DNA of 64,000 nucleotides from Lepus europaeus. Lineage: Eukaryota > Chordata > Mammalia > Lagomorpha > Leporidae. The stretch is taken from the NCBI RefSeq assembly GCF_033115175.1, contig NC_084850.1, positions 100,751,439 to 100,815,438 on the forward strand, read 5' to 3'. The position numbers and the translations under genes were made by a program. Below the pieces are notes generated by a model. The model did not search any database and had not been told where the DNA came from. It saw only the letters and a list, made by a program, of their open reading frames with translations. Below are positions 1 to 35,200 of the stretch, piece after piece; within the stretch, counting starts at the first letter, position 1; every line of letters starts with the position of its first letter.

Positions 1-16220
<16,220 letters not shown>

Positions 16221-16276
16221 AATCCCACCACCACTACCACCACCACCACCACCCCACACACACACACACACTGCTC

Positions 16277-16282
16277 AATAAA
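16277..16282 (+). terminator. CACNA1F: CACNA1F polyadenylation signal
   Basis: AATAAA lies 57 bases after the CACNA1F TGA, following a CA repeat. It is the only canonical signal close to the stop, which implies a very short 3'UTR. Confidence 0.85.
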
Positions 16283-17314
16283 CCTTCTGCTTGCTCACCT
16301 CAGAGGGACACAGGCATGGATCACAGCCCGGTGTTCGGTGCCTTTGTACTGGGGACTTTGGGCTGTCCATCAGCCCTCATCCTTCCATCCATCCTTCTAT
16401 CCATCCTTCCATCCATCCATCCTCTATTCCAGCCCTGAACCACTGCCCACACAGGAATATTTCCAGAAACCAGGACAACCAGGCCTGATTATTCAGCGTC
16501 AGGAAAGGAGGGAGGAGGAGGAGGAGAGGAGGAGAAAGAGACAGCAGCCAAAAAAAGCTGGAGAGAGTGAAGGTGGTGGGGGAGGGGAGGATGCTGGACA
16601 GAGACGGTGGAAAGAGGAGAGAGAGGATGTGGGGATACATGGATGAGGAAGGGAGACAGAGATGCCACAAGGGGCCAGCAGCCAGGTCCCCAAAGGGACC
16701 CCAAAGCACGGTCCTGCCTAGAGATTGGAGTCAGCCTGCTGTGTGATGTGTCTCGGGCACAGGGGTCCTCTGCTGGCAGCAGGAATTTCAGGGAGGCTAA
16801 ATTCAGATCACCGGTTGCCGTCTCCCACCTCCCACCTTCTGCCTCAGAAAGAGAAAACCAGAACCCATTGGTAGAAGGCGTACGGGTGACAGCAAAGGGC
16901 AGAACTCCCACTCAGCTCTCCCAGCCTAGCTTTCCTGAGACCATCTGAGGGTAACGCGCTCTCCTCCCACACAGACCCCAGGTCTGCTTCTTGCCTCACC
17001 TCTGGGGACTCATTCATTCACTGAAAGCTTCTCAGGCGTTCCGACGGGTCAGGTGCCACCCTGGGTCTTCGTCAGGGCACACCAAGCTGGCTTAGACATG
17101 TGACATGGCTGAGCCAGACTGGGAGTCTCAGTCCATCTCCGAAGGAACGGGAGGCAGTACTGGGAGTGGTATGGGGTGGGGCCACCACTGAGCCCTGTGT
17201 GAAGTAGGATCTCCAGCCAGCACTCAGAGCAGGAGTTTCTCATTTCTATGAGTTCGTTCTATCAATCAATCAAGCCAGGACTGAAATTTAGAGGAAGCAA
17301 GAATTACAGATACT

Positions 17315-17650
17315 CCGGCGCCGTGGCTCAACAGGTTAATCCTCCGCCTAGCAGCGCCGGAACAACGGGTTCTAGTCCCGGTCAGGGCACCGGATTCTGT
17401 CCCGGTTGCCCCTCTTCCAGGCTAGCTCTCTGCTATGGCCTGGGAGCGCAGTGGAGGATGGCCCAAGTGCTTGGGCCCTGCACCCCATGGGAGACCAGGA
17501 GAAGCACCTGGCTCCTGCCATCGGATCAGCGGGGTGCGCCGGCCGCAGCGCGCTGGCCGTGGTGGCCATTGGAGGGTGAACCAACGGCAAAGGAAGACCT
17601 TTCTCTCTGTCTCTCTCTCACTGTCCACTCTGCCTGTCAAAAAAAAAAAA
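17315..17650 (+). repeat. Young C-repeat SINE with perfect target-site duplication
   Basis: The head CCGGCGCCGTGGCTCAACAGG and an A10-11 tail are intact. AGAATTACAGATACT flanks it on both sides (17300-17314 and 17650-17664), an unusually clear duplication that marks a fairly recent L1-mediated insertion. It lies between CACNA1F and SYP. Confidence 0.95.
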
Positions 17651-17689
17651 GAATTACAGATACTAGGGCTCAGAACATAGACGCACACT

Positions 17690-17960
17690 GGACCTTGAAG
17701 CAAAGGCTTGAAGTGTTTGAGCTGACGTATAGTGGAGACAGCAAGTCATGTATAGGGCATGGGGGCTGAAGGGATGGGCTAGGAGAAACCACCTGAGGGC
17801 CAGATCATGCAGAGCCTTGAATGCCAAACCCCAAACTGTGGGATCTTTTTTTTTTTTTCTTAAAAGCAGTGGCAAGCCATAGGAGGACTTTGAGTAGGGT
17901 AGTGACATAGTTAACTTCGCATTTTAAATAGACTCTGACGCTGTGCTGAAAACAGAAGGG
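17690..17960 (+). repeat. L2 fragment
   Basis: CAGATCATGCAGAGCCTTGAATGCC and the following AGCAGTGGCAAGCCAT segment correspond to the L2 3' region. It is interrupted by a T run. Confidence 0.6.
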
Positions 17961-18089
17961 AGGGGGAAGAGAGTGGAGAAGCTAAAATTGGCAGGAATGA
18001 TGGTTGCCTTAGCCAGGCGAGGTGGCAGAGGAGACGGTGAGAAGTGAGTGGATTCCAGAGATGTGAAAGAGGTAAAATGAACCATTTAC

Positions 18090-18260
18090 TGGGCTCTGTG
18101 CTGAGGGCATTACAGCGATTATCTTATTTCATCAGTACAGCACCCCTATAGGTATCATTTTAAACCATTACATGTTCAAGGTCAAACAGGAGTAAACATT
18201 AGAGGTGGAATTCAAATGAAAGCAGTTGAATGCCAAAACCCATGCACTTAACCACTCCTA
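18090..18260 (-). repeat. MIR-like fragment
   Basis: CATTTACTGGGCTCTGTGCTG followed by ATTATCTTATTTCATC and a diverged GTCAAACAGGAGTAAAC stretch suggest an old MIR or L2 piece. Confidence 0.4.
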
Positions 18261-18445
18261 CATACTGCTTCCCCCAACAAGGCAACAACTAGAAAGCACC
18301 CATTACATATTTGTGTGGATTTCCATGCTTAAATCTACATACACATTTCAGAATTCAAAAGGTACAAAGGGGTATAAAGTGAAAATTTTCCCTCCTCTCT
18401 GGAGGCAATCAGTGTTGTCAGGTATAGATGTAAAATGATGCACCT

Positions 18446-18750
18446 GGTGTTAGGAGTTAGCCTAGCAGTTAAGACACCCATGTCCCACATCAGAGCACCT
18501 AGGTTTAATACCAGCTCCAGCTCCTGACTCCAACTTCCTGCTAATGCAGAACCTGGGAGGCAGAAGTAATGGCTCAAGTACTTGGGTTCCTGTCCCCTAT
18601 GTGGGAGACATGGCTTGCATTCCTGGCTGCTAGATTTGACCTGGCCCCAGTTCCAGCTGTTTGGGGCATTTGGGGAGTAAACCAGCAATTGGAATCTCTG
18701 TCTCTTTTTCTCTCTCAAATAAATACATACATTTACTTAAAAAAAAAAGA
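18446..18750 (+). repeat. Old diverged C-repeat SINE
   Basis: The head AGGAGTTAGCCTAGCAGTTAAG, the middle CTCAAGTACTTGGGTTCCTG and an A-rich tail keep the element's order with many substitutions, so it is older than the copy at 17315. Confidence 0.75.
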
Positions 18751-19537
18751 TGATGTACTAGCAAGTAAGCGCGTAGTAATTTTTATATGCATTTCTTTTT
18801 GTGTGAGTGAGGCTGAGCACCTTGAGCCTCAACTGTATTTGATCCATCGGATTTTGCAACATGGCAATCACCATTGACCTTGATGGACCTGGAATTCCTA
18901 GCCAAGGAGAGGGAGAGCAGTTAAGAGAGCACTTAGGAGTTAACAGGAGGTAACCTGTAGGGTTGGAGTAGGCAAGTATTTAAGCAAGAAGGAGAGAGAA
19001 GTGGGAGCAAGGGAGATAGTTGAAGAGAGGGAGAGGTTTTCAAGATGCAGACTTCCCAAAAGGAACGCTGAAGACCTTGAACTATGTTCAAACTACAGGG
19101 ACTCGGGAGCACTGCCAATTATTGGCTGGATGACCTTGTGTAAGTCACTTAACCTCTCTGGGGATTCATTTTCCCCATCTGTGAAAGCAGGGCTAATAGT
19201 CCCTTCCACGCAGGAATTAAATCGGTGAACACATTTAACAAACTCAGAAAAAGGCCCGTCGAAACATCATACGTTAGGATGACTTGGTCCTTTCTGTCCC
19301 CAGACCTCTAGCTGTGTTTTCAGAGGGAATGATGCGCCCGGCACACTGCTAGCCTGCAGCCCCGGGGCTGGAATGGAGGCCGGGAACAGCCGGCTGTGCG
19401 CAGGCGCGCGGCGAGCGAGGTGGGAGCGCAAGGGGCGGGGCTGCAGCCGCCTGGGCTGTTCCGACGATCGCGCGCCGCCCCCGCCGCGCCCCGCGCCCGC
19501 CCTTGCTAGCAGGCGCCTCTCGCCCCCTGCATTGCTG

Positions 19538-27316
<7,779 letters not shown>

Positions 27317-29088
27317 TCTGGTGAGTGACGGGCGGGCAGTGTGGCCAAGGAGGGTACATGAAAGGAGATGGGCGGGCCAACGAACCAATAAGAGTCAGGG
27401 GCCAGCGATTATGCTTGCTGGGCAAGTAAAGGCCGGTGTTTGAAGGCGCCGAGAGGTATGGCTACATGCGAAAAGAGCGAAAAACTAGCCAATGAATGGG
27501 GAGAAGGTGAACGGGGCCTGGAGATGGGCAGGATGAAGAACCAATCGGAAGGGACGTAGAAGTGCAGCTCTGCGGAAAGGCGGGGAAGAAGTGGGCAGAG
27601 CAACCAATGACAAGAAGGACTAGCGGGGGGACTTGCGCAGTGGAGAATCAGCAGAGCCCCCGCAGGGAAGAGAAGGTGGGTCTTAGAAGTGACGACAAGC
27701 CAATAAGGTGGTAAATCCAATAGATGGTGAGGGTAAATGGGCGTGAGCCTTGAAGGTCAGATGAGCTCACCAATCCGGGAGGAGACGATAGATCTGCCGC
27801 CTCTCCCCAATCCTCGAGGTGAGGGAGGTGGTGTGCAATTTCAAGAGAGGAAAAGGGGCGCAGCGGGGCCTTGGAATGCCTTGCCGGGCCTCGTGGTGGG
27901 CCCTAAAAGAGGAGCGATTTCCCTCAGAGAAGGCTAAAACAGGCAGGAATGGCAATGCACGCGTGGAGGTAGCTTCTGGCCCTGAGGTAGATGGAATGGA
28001 AAGGGCGGGGCGGGGGGGGGCGGAGTTGTTAAGCATCCCACTTCTAATTCATCAACATGTTCTGTTGGCTCTACCTTCAGAATATTTCTATGATCTTCCC
28101 ACTTCTCCCTGCCATCACCCAGGGACCATTCTGTTCTACTCACAGAGTCCGGAGGGATTCTGTTAAATCTGAAATTAGGCCACGGCCCTCCTGTGCTCAG
28201 AACTCTACCGTGGCTCCCATCTCACTCAATCAAAAGCCAAAGCTTCACTATGGTCACATTTATCCCCATCCACCAACACACACACACACACACACACCCT
28301 TCTCTGAGCTCCCCTCCTACCACCCACCCCTCACTCACTGTGATTTAACCACAGTCCAACGGCCTCAGGGCCTTTGGACTCGCTCGCCCTCTGTGGTTTT
28401 ACACCCACACACACTGATGACATTACCTAGCCAGCTCCTTTTCCTCCTTTTGGTCACAGACCCTATCTGGAACAAGTCCCCTTGTTATCTCTCTCATGGT
28501 ACCCTGTGCTTTTCTTTATCACAACCTGTAATTAGTAGTGTACATGTGTATTGATCATCTCTTCCATTAGACCACGACTTAGCCATGCTGCCCAGACATC
28601 ACTTAGAGCACTCGTAGTGTTAAGAAACTTTTGATTGAGTAAAAGAAACAGAATCCTCTGGGATCCCAGGGCCTGCCTTTCTGACATCCCCTCCCTAGCA
28701 CTCTCCCCCCTTGCTTACGCCACTTTTTCTTTCCATTCATTACCTTATGTGACCCTAGACAGACCCCCCACAACGGAAGCTCTAAAAAGACAGGGCTCTG
28801 TTTTTGTGCAATATAATTTGTCACCACTGGCTAGAACATTCGTTAATTTTTTTTTCTTGACTGGTGGAGGGAAACCATCATGGCTTTGATACCTAACCCA
28901 GTGGGGGCAAGGTCAGGGCTATCTTCGCAGTAGGGTCAGCCGGGATGAAGCTGGCTCTAAGACTATGTGAGAAGAAAGAAAAAGAAAAGAAAAAACAAGG
29001 AGGAGGGTAAATCCGGGGAGCCCAACCCTTGTCTGAGAGCACCAGCTTTCTGGACCCCCTCTCCTTTCTGTGTCTTTTGTCTCTACAG

Positions 29089-30610
29089 GTCAGTGCAGCC
29101 CGGGAGGACCCCATGGGTGGGCAAGAGCTCAGGAGAAGGCCTGCCCCCCTTCCCAACCCTACACCCTAGGTCTCCAGCCCTCACACCAGGAGACCCTGTC
29201 GTTGCTGTTTATATATATATATATTATATATATTATATATAAATATCTATTTATCTGTCTGAGCTCTGCCCTCACCCACTGCCCTCATGCACTAAGGGCC
29301 CAGTCTTGAGTGGCCCCATTTCTTACCCCTGCCCCTGCATCCTCTGGCCCCTCTCTGTTCCCCCAGCCCTGTCTCCTGAGGCTTGGGGGCTCTGAAGGGG
29401 GGACAGGGAGGGACCAGACCTCGGCTGTGTGGGGAGGGCGGACATGGCTTCAGACTCTCCCCCTCTCTCCTTCCCCTCCTTCCAACTCTGGCCTTGGTTC
29501 CTCCAGCAATGACTGAACAGAGGCCATTAGGGGAAATTCAACCCAAGGGTAACTGGGGGGGAGGGGCTTGAGACGGAGCAGACAGTTTAGGACCCAAGGT
29601 GGTCTTGGAGGGGAGCTCTGGAGTGGAGGGGACTAGTCAGCAAGGGAGTTGGGTTCCAGACATACTGGACCTGGAGTGTAAAGACATTCTGGTGGGCTTG
29701 GAAGGACACGGAGGGTGTGATTCTGGAGAGGGCAGGACTAGAAGTAGGGCAGAGGGTGGGCTCCAGAGTGGACGTCGTTTCCCAGTAGGACAGAGATGTG
29801 ACTTGGGGTGTGGGGACAAGGTTTGGAAGACCGCTAAGGGCCTGGTTCAAGGAGCCAGGCTTGAAGCAGGCAGTGGAGAGGCTCCAGGGTGAGCAGGTCT
29901 TGGATTGGGACCAGAGTCGATGGAAGGGGCGTGGCTTGGAACATTCAGGCGACTGAGCTTGAAGTGAGATTTAGGAATGGGCCCAAGCTTGGGGTGAGGG
30001 CTTGGTCAGGATTCCAGATGGGGCAGGGCTTATAGTGGGGCATGCGTGGTGGCTTTAAAAGGGGTCAGCCCCGCCCCAACGGGGCATGAAGGAAACCTCT
30101 TAAAGGGACCGGTTTGGGCAGTGGGGCGGGGGTGGGGGGGACATGGTTAGGAGCTGCGGAATGAGTTTGTTAGGGACTTCGGAGAATGCCCCTGGCTGAG
30201 GTCGGGGATGGTTTGGAGACCGCGGGGTGAGACCCAGAGAAAAGCACCCCCACCCCCTTGCCGAGACAGCTAGGTAATCAGAGGACAGAGCCAGTGGGTC
30301 CGTGGGGCTGGCCCACCCCTCTCCCCCTTCCCCTGCCCCCTCCCTTCCTCCACACCCCTCCCTGTCCCGTCCTGGGGTGGTTGGAGGCCCGGTCTGGAGC
30401 CCCATTCCTGCACCCTCTGCTGTGTCTGTGATGTCGGTAGTGCCTGTGATCGTGTGTTGCCATTTTGTCTGGCTGTGGCCCCTCCCCCCTTCCCTCCAGA
30501 CCCCCCCCTTTCCCGCGCCCTGCGGTATTGTTTGAAGACCCCCTCCCTGAGGAAGAACAAATATGATTAATTCTCCTCCCCCAAATAAACTCCTCAACCA
30601 CCTAGTCCAC
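29089..30610 (+). other. SYP: SYP 3'UTR terminal exon
   Basis: The last coding exon ends at 27320, four bases after the TAA, at a strong GTGAGT donor. The matching acceptor TCTCTACAG ends at 29088. The terminal exon then carries a TATATA-rich element at 29209-29240, GA/GT-rich sequence, and AATAAA at 30584. Human SYP also has a 3'UTR-only last exon (knowledge). The exact 3' end is inferred from the signal. Confidence 0.8.
30584..30589 (+). terminator. SYP: SYP polyadenylation signal
   Basis: AATAAA lies in CCCCAAATAAACTCCTCAACC, followed by a T-rich stretch at about 30635-30640. Confidence 0.85.
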
Positions 30611-30619
30611 CCGGCTCTA

Positions 30620-31950
30620 CTTTCGCGGTGTTTCTTTTTTGGGGAGAAGGGAAAGGGTCCAGAGGAGAGATGGGATAGAAGAGACAAGAGAAAGCGCCGC
30701 CTGCGACCTGCTGAACGGGGTTCAGCTCGCCGTGCCGTTTTGAGTCCCGCCGACAGCCGGTGACAGCCAGGAGCCGCATCCTCTTGTGACGCCTCCCTGC
30801 CCGCCGACCCTCCTAAGTCACGCACCGAATGCCGGGTCTTTCTGGGGTTTGCGTCTAAAAGTCTAGTCCCTTAGCCACGCCCCCTTCCCAGCCCCTGAGA
30901 CGCCCTCTCCTCAAATCCCCCCTATTGCTTCGCAGGGAAAGTTCAGCCTACCCCAGCCCCTCGGAGTTACTCAGTCCTGCTGTCCCCATTCCCTCGCTTC
31001 CGCCCCAGCAGGATAACCCGGAGGGCTGCTAGGTGCGGGGGACCGGGCGCCAGGGTGACTCCTTAGTTCATTAATGTACCCATTCTCTTTTACCACTTCC
31101 CAGCTCCTCCCTGGGGCAAGGAGGGCCGGGAAGTGACCAGGTGGTGTGTAATAGGGGCAGAGGGAGGTCGCTGGCGCACTTGATGAAAGGCCTGGCTAAC
31201 CGCCGCCGCCTCCGTGCCTAATTAGAGACCCCAGCCCGGCGCCTGAGTTCTGATTGCGGGCGCAGGACCCCCTCCTCCCAGCCCCGAGGCACAGCGCAGC
31301 CCAAGAGTGCAAAACAGAGACTCCCGGCTCGGGGACTGAGCTCAGGAAAGGGGCTATCTAATTGGAGAGAACAAAATGGGGCAGAGGAGGGAAGACTTCG
31401 AGATCGATCTACTTTTCTGGTCTTAGGGGGCATGAAGGCTGGACCCGTAAGGATGGAGAGGGAGCGTGGAAGAAGGTCTTGGAACCTTTCCAGTGACTTC
31501 AGCTCCCTCCCCATAAATCTCAAGTAATCCTGGCCCTCTGTGGATCTAGCTCTTTGGTGGGGGCAAGAGTACCAGCTGGGCCTAAGAGTGAGACTGGGTA
31601 CCATACTTGCAGCATTCATGGGGGAGGGGGGAGGAAGAGACCCTTTGAAACTCACCAGTGCGGAAGACCAAAGAGGTGGCTTTAACCCGTTTCCCAAATA
31701 AGCATCCAAGATAAATCCACATGAAGCGTCCACACAAACACCCCAGTGTGCCACCCCTTCCAAAGCAGGTCTCCACCTCCAAGTCCCCCCGCCCTCCTCC
31801 ACAACAGAACAGCCAAGCCCAAGAATGTCCCGGGAGAGGCCACGGGGCACACTGAGGTTCAAGAAGCCATGTCTTCCGACGCCCAGCCCTGACGCGGGCC
31901 GGGAAGGCAGGGGGCTTTCCTGCAAAGGCGCTCCCCAGCTGCCCGTGGCT
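30620..31950. other. SYP-PRICKLE3 intergenic region
   Basis: There is no convincing exon and no SINE in this GC-moderate interval. It contains CpG-containing stretches at 30,690-30,780 and 31,190-31,270 and a TAATTA motif at about 31,218. It could hold PRICKLE3 upstream control elements, but nothing specific is supported. Confidence 0.4.
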
Positions 31951-32200
31951 CACCTCTAGGCAGGGGGCGCCTCGGCCGCCGGGAGACACAGATCCAGGGG
32001 CGGGCTCTGCGGGGCGCGCTCCTCCCACGCCGGTGTCGGGTTTACGGAACACAGCTCCCAGGCCGGACGCGCGGTGGCCTGACGGCCGCGAGGATTCCAT
32101 TCGCCCGACCCGGCCCGGCTTGACCCTGCCCGGGCGCGCCATGTTCGCGCGTGGGTCTCGGAGGCGCCGATCGGGGCGTGCGGTGAGCTGGACTCAGGGC
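31950..32200 (+). promoter_or_regulatory. PRICKLE3: PRICKLE3 CpG-rich promoter
   Basis: A dense CpG block (GGACGCGCGGTGGCCTGACG, CGGGCGCGCCATGTTCGCGC) surrounds and precedes the first ATG at 32141. No TATA box is evident. Confidence 0.7.
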
Positions 32201-35200
32201 AAGGGGTGTTGGGGGGGCAGTCAAGGGTACACTGAGGCCCGAACAAGGAGGCAGAACTTAGGAGTAGCGAGTAGGAGTCCCACAGAGGATCTGTGAGCCC
32301 TCAGCCCCTGCCTTCCCACACCTGGGCACCAGGGCTGTTGCAGGCATATGGGTGAAGAACTGTGTAGAGCTGGTGGCGCACGCTCCCTAATCCATTCTCC
32401 ACACACCAGCACCTAGTGGCTCCCTTCTGGGAATTATGGGAGGGGATTCCGGGGGCCAACAGAGTGGGTCCTGGGGTCTTGGGTCGAAAGGGGCTTCTTG
32501 AACTTCTGAGGGAAGCAGGACCATACCTTGGGGACTGTGGAGTGAGGGATTGGGTCCCGAGGTGCCCCAACGCTTAGGGCTTTGGGGGAATAAGGCTTCC
32601 AGGCTTGCACGGGAGCCAAGGGGCATTTGATTTCCTAGATAGGAGGGGGCTTCTCTGACTGGGAAAGTGGGGTCTGGGTTTGGTAGTGCAGAGGTGTGGA
32701 TAGTCCTAGGATATGAAGGGTGAAAGCCAAGGTTTCTTGGGGTGAAGATTCCTAAATGGAGCAGGGGCCTCCTGAGACCCTGGGAGAGGATCCCCAATTC
32801 CTTGGGAGTGAGGGGTGAGGCCAGGGTTTGGGGAAAAGGGTCCTGATTTTCCGAAAGAAGGAGGGGGCAGGGGAACCTGAGGAAGAATGGGGGGGTCTCA
32901 GACTCCTGCCTTGTGGACTTGGAGTGCTGCTGGCCTCCTGGCTGGAGAAGGGGCTCCGATGAAACTGGGAAGGAGATGCCAAGACGAGGGATTGTGGGCT
33001 CTGGTGGGCAAAGCCCCCGCATTCTGGAGCCTGGAGCAGTCTGTGGCTTGGGGGAGAGAGCTGTCCAAGACAGGCGGGAGGGAGGGGAATTCCCTGAAGG
33101 GGGGGCATACAAGGAGGTGGCCTCAGCTGCCCCACCTCTGCTCGATTGTGGCCCCCTCCCCCGCGATCCAGGCGCTGTCCCAGCCTGCCCAGCGCTGCCC
33201 TAATGGGACAGGCCCCAGCGTGCGGTCGCGGGCTTGGGAGTGGAGAGGCAGGCGTGGACTTCTCCCTCCCCGTTCCTGAACCTCGCCCGGCCCTTCATCT
33301 GCACCCCGCCCACTACAGCCTCCAGAGGCAGAAGACCCAGACCGGGGCCAGCCCTGCAACTCCTGCCGAGAGCAGTGCCCCGGCTTCCTGCTGCACGGCT
33401 GGAGGTAAGTGACCCCCAACACACACACCCGGCCCCAGGGCCTCAGTCTTTGCCAGAGCCCCACCTTCAAGGGACGCCCCTCTCCCCGAAGCTTAGGCCA
33501 CGCCCCCAGGATTGAGTTCCGCCCACAGACCGTTCAGTAGGGCCGCCTCACGCTCAGATTCAGAGTCCCGCCCCCACGACTCATTTCCAAGATCCCAGTT
33601 CCCAGGAGCGCGCCACGCTCCGCAGCCCCCGGCCCCAGAACTGTTCTGCCTGAGCCTCTGAGTTCCATTCTTTGGAAGATGCTCCGTCCTAAGCTCTGAG
33701 CACCACCCACCGACCTCAGACTCTCTGTTAGGCTCAGAACGCCTCTCCTCCTACTGGAGCCCTGTACCCAGAAAATCTCATGAAGTACTACAGACGGAGC
33801 CCACACCCCAGACTCAGGCCGGACCCACAGGCTCACAGCCCCGCCCACCCACATGTTCAGAGCCCCATCACAGGCTACAGCCCTGCCTATGGGGAAGATT
33901 CCCCTACAAAACGCAGAACTCATCCTGAGAGGAAGCCCCTAGATTTACTCCTCCAAACTCAGACTCGGAGCCCCACGCCTACCTCGGGGACATCCGGGCT
34001 CTCAGCTCCACCCCCAGTTCAGAGTCACATTCTTGATCCCCAGTCTTTTTTTTTTTTAAGAATATTTATGTGTTTATTTGAAAGTCAGAGTTACAGAGGA
34101 GAGGTAGAGGCAGAGAGGGAGGGCCAGGCCGCAGCCAGGAGCCAGGAGCTTCTTTTGGGTCTCCCTCGTGGGTGACAGGGGCCCAACAAATTGGGCCATC
34201 TTCAGCTGCTTTTCCCAGGTGCATTAGCAGGGAACTGGATTGGAAGTGGAGCAGCCAGGACTCAAACCAGCGCCCATATAGGATGCTGGCACTACCGGTG
34301 GTGGCTTTACCCGCTATGCCACAGTGCCGGCCCCTGTCCCCAGTCTTAGCAGCCCTCAGCTGGAATCTGAGCCTTTCACAGCCAACGCCATACTCCCCCT
34401 TGTCCTGTCCACAGCCAGACCCTGGCTCATAGCCTCATAACCTCCTGTCAGTCCAGTCCCCTGCCCCAAAGCCCTTAGGAAATGGTGATAATGGGCGAGT
34501 CCCCGCCCCTGAGTTGGAAGTGGACTGCTCAGGGGTCAGGGTGGGCAACTCTTTACTAACTGACCCTCGCGCTGCCCTCCCCCCCAGAAAGATCTGCCAA
34601 CACTGCAAATGCCCACGGGAGGAGCACGCAGTGCACGCCGTGCCTGTGGACCTGGAACGCATCATGTGTCGGCTAATCTCTGACTTCCAGCGCCACTCCA
34701 TCTCAGACGATGACTCAGGCTGTGCATCAGAGGAGTATGCCTGGGTACCCCCGGGCCTGAAGCCTGAGCAGGTGACCAGAGGCCAGCCACTACTCTTGCT
34801 CTCCTGTGGGTGCATGCGCCTGCAAGTGCGCATGCACGCGCGCACACACACACACACACACAGAGTTGGGAGCTTGTTTCTGCAGCAGTGCTAGCTAGAG
34901 TGTGTAGTCACAACTGAGGATGTCCTTGCTCTGTGATGGGGGGTCGCCCGCCCCCCCCCCGCACATACACACCTCACAAGGACCCCCGAGTGGTCCACTA
35001 GAGCACTTCCTCAGAGTCTCTTCACCCCACCCTTCTTCTACCCTTTGCCCTAGCACTTCATTAGCCAATCTTCCTGAATTGATTCCCTCCACCACTAGAT
35101 AGGCGGCACCTACTGTGTGGCAGTATTCTAGGCACCAAGGGCATGGCAGAGAAGAGAACACAAAATACTATAACCTCCCAGATGGAGGTTAGCTTCCTGG

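Noticed and set aside
30100-30825. 241-codon minus-strand frame over the SYP 3'UTR end
   Set aside because: It is low-complexity Gly/Arg/Pro sequence spanning a polyadenylation signal, with no homology that I know of.
32387-33112. 241-codon minus-strand frame
   Set aside because: It is antisense to the G-rich PRICKLE3 intron 1; its proline/serine-rich translation reflects degenerate GGGG-containing repeats.
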